Below, piece by piece: positions 60,585 to 64,000 of a stretch of 64,000 nt of DNA (position 1 is its first letter; each line of letters begins with the position of its first letter). Origin of the DNA: SIG447 sp045577075 (GTDB taxonomy: Bacteria; Bacillota; Clostridia; UMGS1883; UMGS1540); NCBI GenBank assembly GCA_045577075.1, contig JAZNHR010000025.1, positions 1 through 64,000 of the forward strand, written 5' to 3'. A program made the translations under genes and the position numbers. The notes beneath the pieces are model-generated. The model was not told the DNA's origin. It did not search any database and worked only from the letters and a program-made list of their open reading frames with translations.

Positions 60585-61184
60585 GTGAAATTTCTTATGG
60601 TTTTATGCGCGGTTTTGATGCTTGGCGGCTGTAATATGACAAAGGATGATATTCCGATGCCCTCGGAAATGCCCACCATCAATCCTTCTGCGATTCCTTC
60701 CATTCTCCCTTCGGCAACACCTTCGGCGACGGAAAGCCCCGTCGCCCTCGGCGTTTTTATAACCGAAATTTTAGATACAACCCCCGCTCGCGTCCATAAC
60801 CTGCAAATTTGCGCCGGCGTTTTAAACGGCATGGAGATAGCACCCGGGGCAGAATTCTCGTTTAACGGCGCTGTGGGAGAGCGAACACGGGAAAAAGGCT
60901 ACGAAGAAGCGAGCATTTTGGTAGAGGGGAAGCGTGAAATGGCGATAGGCGGCGGCCTGTGCCAAATCAGCAGTACAATTTTTAATGCCGCAGAGGCTGC
61001 AGGGATGGAAATTCTGGAACGCCATGACCACACGGGTGAGGTTTACTATGTGGAGGTGGGGCGTGATGCCGCCATTTCCTTTGGAGAACAGGATTTTCGC
61101 TTTCGCAATACGCGAAACACCCCTGTTCGTATGGAGATTTCGGTAGAAAACACCCAGGTGCGTGCCGCATTGTTTGCAGTATAG
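60585..61184 (+). CDS. VanW family lipoprotein
   Basis: 199 residues from a GTG at 60585, 8 nt after AAGGAG. The lipobox LGGC is followed by a Ser/Pro/Thr-rich linker (about 20-50), then the VanW domain (about 60-199) with GMEIAPGAEFSFNGAVGERT and the characteristic GGGLCQISSTIFNAAEAAG. VanW-like proteins are associated with the cell envelope, often in spore-forming Clostridia; the exact role is unknown. It precedes an amidase-like gene by 57 bp. Confidence 0.85.
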   Translation: MKFLMVLCAVLMLGGCNMTKDDIPMPSEMPTINPSAIPSILPSATPSATESPVALGVFITEILDTTPARVHNLQICAGVLNGMEIAPGAEFSFNGAVGERTREKGYEEASILVEGKREMAIGGGLCQISSTIFNAAEAAGMEILERHDHTGEVYYVEVGRDAAISFGEQDFRFRNTRNTPVRMEISVENTQVRAALFAV

Positions 61185-61241
61185 CGGCTATACTTAGCAG
61201 AAAGCCCCCTTTTGTCATATACTGGCAAGGGGTGATTTTTT

Positions 61242-61724
61242 ATGCCGGCTGTGCAAGAATATGACAGACGAAAAGCAGTCCGGTATGCGGAAAAGTGGGC
61301 ATACAGCAGAAATCCTGCCTATTATGATTTTTCCGCTATCGGGGGAGACTGCACAAACTTTATATCCCAGTGCCTTTATGCTGGAAGCGGCGTTATGAAC
61401 TATACGCCCGAGGTGGGGTGGTACTATAGAAACCTCAATGACCGTTCTCCCTCCTGGACGGGGGTGCCGTTTTTATACGCATTTTTAGTGCATAATACGA
61501 TCCGTGGGCCGTATGCCGTCAAAACGGAAAAAGAAAACATGACACTCGGCGATGTGATTCAGCTCGGAAACGGGGAGCGGTTTTACCATTCTTTGCTTGT
61601 AACGGGGATTGAAGACGGCCGCATTTATGTGGCGGCACATACGTTTAATGCCTTTATGCGGCCTTTAGACAGCTACACATTTTCCGAGGCGCGCTATTTG
61701 CATATTGAAGGTGTATATGTGTAA
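61242..61724 (+). CDS. Amidase domain protein (amidase_6 type)
   Basis: 160 residues with the family segment RYAEKWAYSRNPAYYDF, the candidate nucleophile cysteine in IGGDCTNFISQCLY and a histidine in FYHSLLVTG. This is a papain-like (NlpC-type) amidase fold from Clostridial spore-forming species. There is no signal peptide, so an intracellular or forespore location is likely. Role in cell-wall or spore physiology is inferred from family and neighbour only. Confidence 0.82.
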   Translation: MPAVQEYDRRKAVRYAEKWAYSRNPAYYDFSAIGGDCTNFISQCLYAGSGVMNYTPEVGWYYRNLNDRSPSWTGVPFLYAFLVHNTIRGPYAVKTEKENMTLGDVIQLGNGERFYHSLLVTGIEDGRIYVAAHTFNAFMRPLDSYTFSEARYLHIEGVYV

Positions 61725-61728
61725 AAAA

Positions 61729-61764
61729 CACGAAAGACTCGCCCCTATGGACGAGTCTTTCGTG
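61729..61764 (-). terminator. Terminator of the dacB transcript
   Basis: CACGAAAGACTCG and CGAGTCTTTCGTG (13-bp perfect stem) with a T run in the minus direction, about 105 bp after the dacB stop. Confidence 0.85.
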
Positions 61765-61788
61765 AGAAAAATGAAAAAGAATTGGTTG

Positions 61789-61813
61789 GTGGGATATATC
61801 TCCCACGCTTTTT
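61789..61813 (+). terminator. Terminator of the amidase transcript
   Basis: GTGGGA and TCCCAC (6-bp stem) with a TATATC loop, then GCTTTTT. Confidence 0.6.
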
Positions 61814-61869
61814 ACTTTACCATAGATTTATGTCCTGACTATAAGGATTTTTTGAATAAATTGTGAACT

Positions 61870-63006
61870 TTATGCCGCACACCAGCGGCAGAGTAGCTCT
61901 GTAAGGATATTTCCAAAAGACTTTTTCGGAATACTTTCCGCGGCAACAAGTGGTACCTCGCCCAAAATCTCTTCGCCAACATGAAAAATTACTTTTCCTG
62001 CCGGGTCGCCTTCTTTCACCGGAGCCGAAAGACATTCTGCGGCTTCTATCCGCGTTTCCACGCGGGATTGCTTTGCTTTTTCCAAAAGTACAGAAAATGC
62101 CGCACCACAGCGCAAGGGGACATCGGTACGTATGCCTTTTTCTACTCTTGTGATGTAAACGGGTGTTTCGGTATCAGTTGTTTTGGCGATAGAATAGGTG
62201 GCAAAGCCGAAGTCCAGAAGGGCTCGTGCACTGTCAAACCGTTCCTTTGTGGAAGGCGCACCCATAATAACGGCGATGAGCTGCATATCGTCCCGCTTGG
62301 CAGTTGCGGACAGGCAGTACAGCGCGCCGTTTGTCGAGCCCGTTTTCAGCCCGTTTGCGCCGTCATAAAACCGAATCAGCTTATTCGTGTTGGCAAGACC
62401 AAATGCGCCGCCGCGGAGACTATCAACCCAAATGGTGGTAAATTCAAAAATACGCTCGTGCTTTAAAAGTTCGCGGCTCATAAGGGCGATGTCGTAGGCA
62501 CTTGTGACGTGTCCGTCTGCATCTAGGCCGTTGCAGTTGACAAAATGGGTGTTTTGCATGCCTAAGGATGCTGCCCGTTCATTCATTTGCCGGACAAACT
62601 CCGCTTCGCTCCCGGCTAAATGCTCCGCCATGGCAACGCAGGCGTCGTTTCCTGAGGCGACGGCAATGCCCTTCATCAGGTCGTATACCGTCATTTGCTC
62701 TCCCGTGTCGAGAAAAATGGTGGAGCCGCCCATGCGCTTTGCGTTTTCACTGGCAGTAACTACCGTATCAAACGTAATCTGCCCGTTGTCAATGGCCTCC
62801 ATAATCAGAAGCATCGTCATAATTTTCGTAACAGACGCCGGCGGCATTGCCTCATGGATATTTTGCTCAAAAAGAATTCGCCCCGTGGACGCCTCCATTA
62901 AAAGGGCAGACTTGGCACTTATCGAAAGGGCTGGTGTATCCGCCATGGCGGGACATGCAGGGACAATCAATATGCCGCAAAGCAGCAGAGATAAAAATTT
63001 TTTCAA
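61870..63006 (-). CDS. D-alanyl-D-alanine carboxypeptidase (DacB/DacF type)
   Basis: 378 residues from a TTG at 63006, which has GGAGG 8 nt upstream; the frame continues to an ATG at 63048 but that has no site. Signal peptide to about residue 23. S11 peptidase with the serine in PPASVTKIM, the SGN motif in VASGNDACV and KTG in NGLKTGSTNG. Trims peptidoglycan stem peptides. Located next to xerD, as dacF is in Bacillus (fur-xerD-drm-pnp-dacF-spoIIA order). Confidence 0.92.
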   Translation of the reverse strand: MKKFLSLLLCGILIVPACPAMADTPALSISAKSALLMEASTGRILFEQNIHEAMPPASVTKIMTMLLIMEAIDNGQITFDTVVTASENAKRMGGSTIFLDTGEQMTVYDLMKGIAVASGNDACVAMAEHLAGSEAEFVRQMNERAASLGMQNTHFVNCNGLDADGHVTSAYDIALMSRELLKHERIFEFTTIWVDSLRGGAFGLANTNKLIRFYDGANGLKTGSTNGALYCLSATAKRDDMQLIAVIMGAPSTKERFDSARALLDFGFATYSIAKTTDTETPVYITRVEKGIRTDVPLRCGAAFSVLLEKAKQSRVETRIEAAECLSAPVKEGDPAGKVIFHVGEEILGEVPLVAAESIPKKSFGNILTELLCRWCAA

Positions 63007-63080
63007 AAAACAGGCCTCCAATCCGGCAAAAGAAATACCTTTTGCCATTTTGGTAGTATCCTATTCGCCCATGCCTGTAT

Positions 63081-63941
63081 TTATGCCCTGGGGTGTGCTT
63101 TTTTATATACGTCTATAATTTTGTTTTCTACAATTTTTGTGTAAATGGCAGTAGAAGCAGGGTCAATAAATCCCATCATTTCCTGAATGGCTGTAAGGTC
63201 AGCCCCGTTTTCCAGAAGGTGCGCCGCAAAAGAGTGGCGCAGCATATGTGGGGTGATTTCCTTGTCAATCCCTGCGGCAGTTTTATATTGTTTTAGAAGT
63301 TTCCAAAAGCCCTGCCTGGACATGCTTGTCCCGTTTGTGCTTAGAAAAAGTGATGCGCTGCCGTTGCCGCGAAGAAGGTAGGGGCGCGCCTGTTTGATGT
63401 ATTCCTGCAGTGCTGTCGCGGCAGGTCTGCCGAAGGGAATGGTGCGACGGCGCTTGTTTGTGCGAAGGGAGAGCATGCGGCGGCGAAGATTTACATTGTC
63501 AACCTGCAGCCCTACAAGCTCGCTGACTCGAATGCCCGTAGCATACAAAAGCTCCAGCATGGCACGGTCCCGGATGGCTTTCGGGGAATCGCCCGAGGGC
63601 GCTGCAAGAAGTCTGTCTACTTCCTCGGCTGATAAAATTAACGGAAGCCGCCGCTCGTTTTCGGGTCTGGGTATATTTTTCGTCGGGTCCTCTAAAAGAC
63701 CTTCTCGCGCTGAAAGATAGCGGAAATAGGCGTGCAGGGAAGAGAGAAACCGCGCAATTGTGGAGGCAGCACGGCCTTCGCTTTTTAAATAATGCATAAA
63801 AGCTTCGATATCCTTTTCTGTACCCTTCGCCGCCGGTTTTTCCAGAAAGTGGGCAAAAAGGGAAACGTCCCGTATGTACGACTCGATTGTGGCATCCGAT
63901 AGCTGTTTTTCAATTTGGAGAAATGCGGCAAACCGTTCCAT
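63081..63941 (-). CDS. xerD: Tyrosine recombinase XerD-like
   Basis: 286 residues. The N-terminal SAM-like core-binding domain (TIESYIRDVSLFAHFL) precedes the catalytic domain with the catalytic Arg in YATGIRVSELVGL, the Lys in RTNKRRRTIPF, the box II histidine/arginine in HMLRHSFAAHLLENGADLTA and the active-site Tyr in STAIYTKI. Resolves chromosome dimers at dif. The gene is on the minus strand 74 bp before the dacB start. Confidence 0.94.
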   Translation of the reverse strand: MERFAAFLQIEKQLSDATIESYIRDVSLFAHFLEKPAAKGTEKDIEAFMHYLKSEGRAASTIARFLSSLHAYFRYLSAREGLLEDPTKNIPRPENERRLPLILSAEEVDRLLAAPSGDSPKAIRDRAMLELLYATGIRVSELVGLQVDNVNLRRRMLSLRTNKRRRTIPFGRPAATALQEYIKQARPYLLRGNGSASLFLSTNGTSMSRQGFWKLLKQYKTAAGIDKEITPHMLRHSFAAHLLENGADLTAIQEMMGFIDPASTAIYTKIVENKIIDVYKKAHPRA

Positions 63942-63953
63942 AAAAACACTCCT

Positions 63954-64000
63954 TTATAATACGGAACCAAGGATATTTCGAAGGAGGGGGGCGGAAATAT
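63954..64000 (-). CDS. Possible C-terminal tail of a gene right of the window
   Basis: A minus-strand frame entering from the right edge reads ISAPLLRNILGSVL and stops at 63954, 13 bp before the xerD start. It may be the end of the gene upstream of xerD (for example spoIIM). Too short to assign. Confidence 0.2.
   Translation of the reverse strand, partial: ISAPLLRNILGSVL

Noticed and set aside
1..64000. CRISPR arrays, insertion sequences, prophage or integrative elements
   Set aside because: No spaced direct repeats, transposase or phage genes; the only recombinase is XerD in its usual context.

Overview
The window comes from a low-to-moderate G+C, endospore-forming, anaerobic member of the Clostridia. 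The evidence is a complete spoIIA operon (spoIIAA-spoIIAB-sigF), sigH, the yabP-yabQ-divIC-yabR cluster, a gerA-gerC-gerB germination operon, rubrerythrin, a membrane pyrophosphatase and a split transketolase. Nearly everything looks like core chromosome. I see no prophage, insertion sequence, CRISPR array or resistance island.

Layout. 1-8 kb: a DUF3298-type lipoprotein, a DUF896 protein, hppA with a decayed nagB-like gene in front of it, aconitase preceded by a 55-residue spore-surface-like protein, then yabR-divIC-yabQ-yabP. 8-14 kb: tRNA-Met and tRNA-Glu, a KdpDE-like two-component system, a Na/Pi cotransporter, pyruvate kinase and a YitT-family protein. 14-21 kb: rubrerythrin, a small membrane protein, a complete BMP-type nucleoside ABC transporter and xpt. 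21-26 kb: FHA-FtsW-PBP cell-wall operon, a DUF4432 sugar epimerase-like protein and an Lrp regulator. 25.8-31.5 kb: tlyA-dxs-oapA, a ~610-nt OLE RNA gene, prmC and a DUF1385 protein. 31.5-36 kb: nitroreductase and the ger operon. 36-42 kb: tRNA-Thr, tRNA-Tyr, an LCP protein, a cyclophilin lipoprotein, gap, a U32 peptidase, sigH, tRNA-Gly with a degenerate tRNA-like element behind it, a zinc-ribbon protein and NagZ. 42.8-49.5 kb: dnaE, hemolysin III, an AraC regulator, rnpB and spoIIA. 49.5-64 kb: a DnaA-box cluster, a phosphodiester glycosidase with a divergent sugar-kinase-fold protein, mgtE with a structured leader, pcrA, split transketolase, mrnC, cysS, a VanW lipoprotein, an amidase, dacB and xerD.

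How the parts connect. Several genes form the Clostridial sporulation programme. sigH has a sigma-A promoter, and the spoIIA operon has an excellent match to a sigma-H promoter, so the first step of the cascade can be read inside the window. The gerA operon and the VanW/amidase pair carry sigma-G-like promoters with the same 17-bp spacing, suggesting late forespore expression. The nucleoside importer and xpt form a purine salvage unit. The most unusual element is the OLE RNA with its membrane partner OapA in an operon with dxs and tlyA. The mgtE leader has an attenuator-like hairpin covering the ribosome binding site, does not look like an M-box, and may be an undescribed regulatory RNA. Other items worth attention are the DnaA-box cluster upstream of spoIIA, the nagB remnant whose promoter now reads into hppA, and the tRNA-like element behind sigH.
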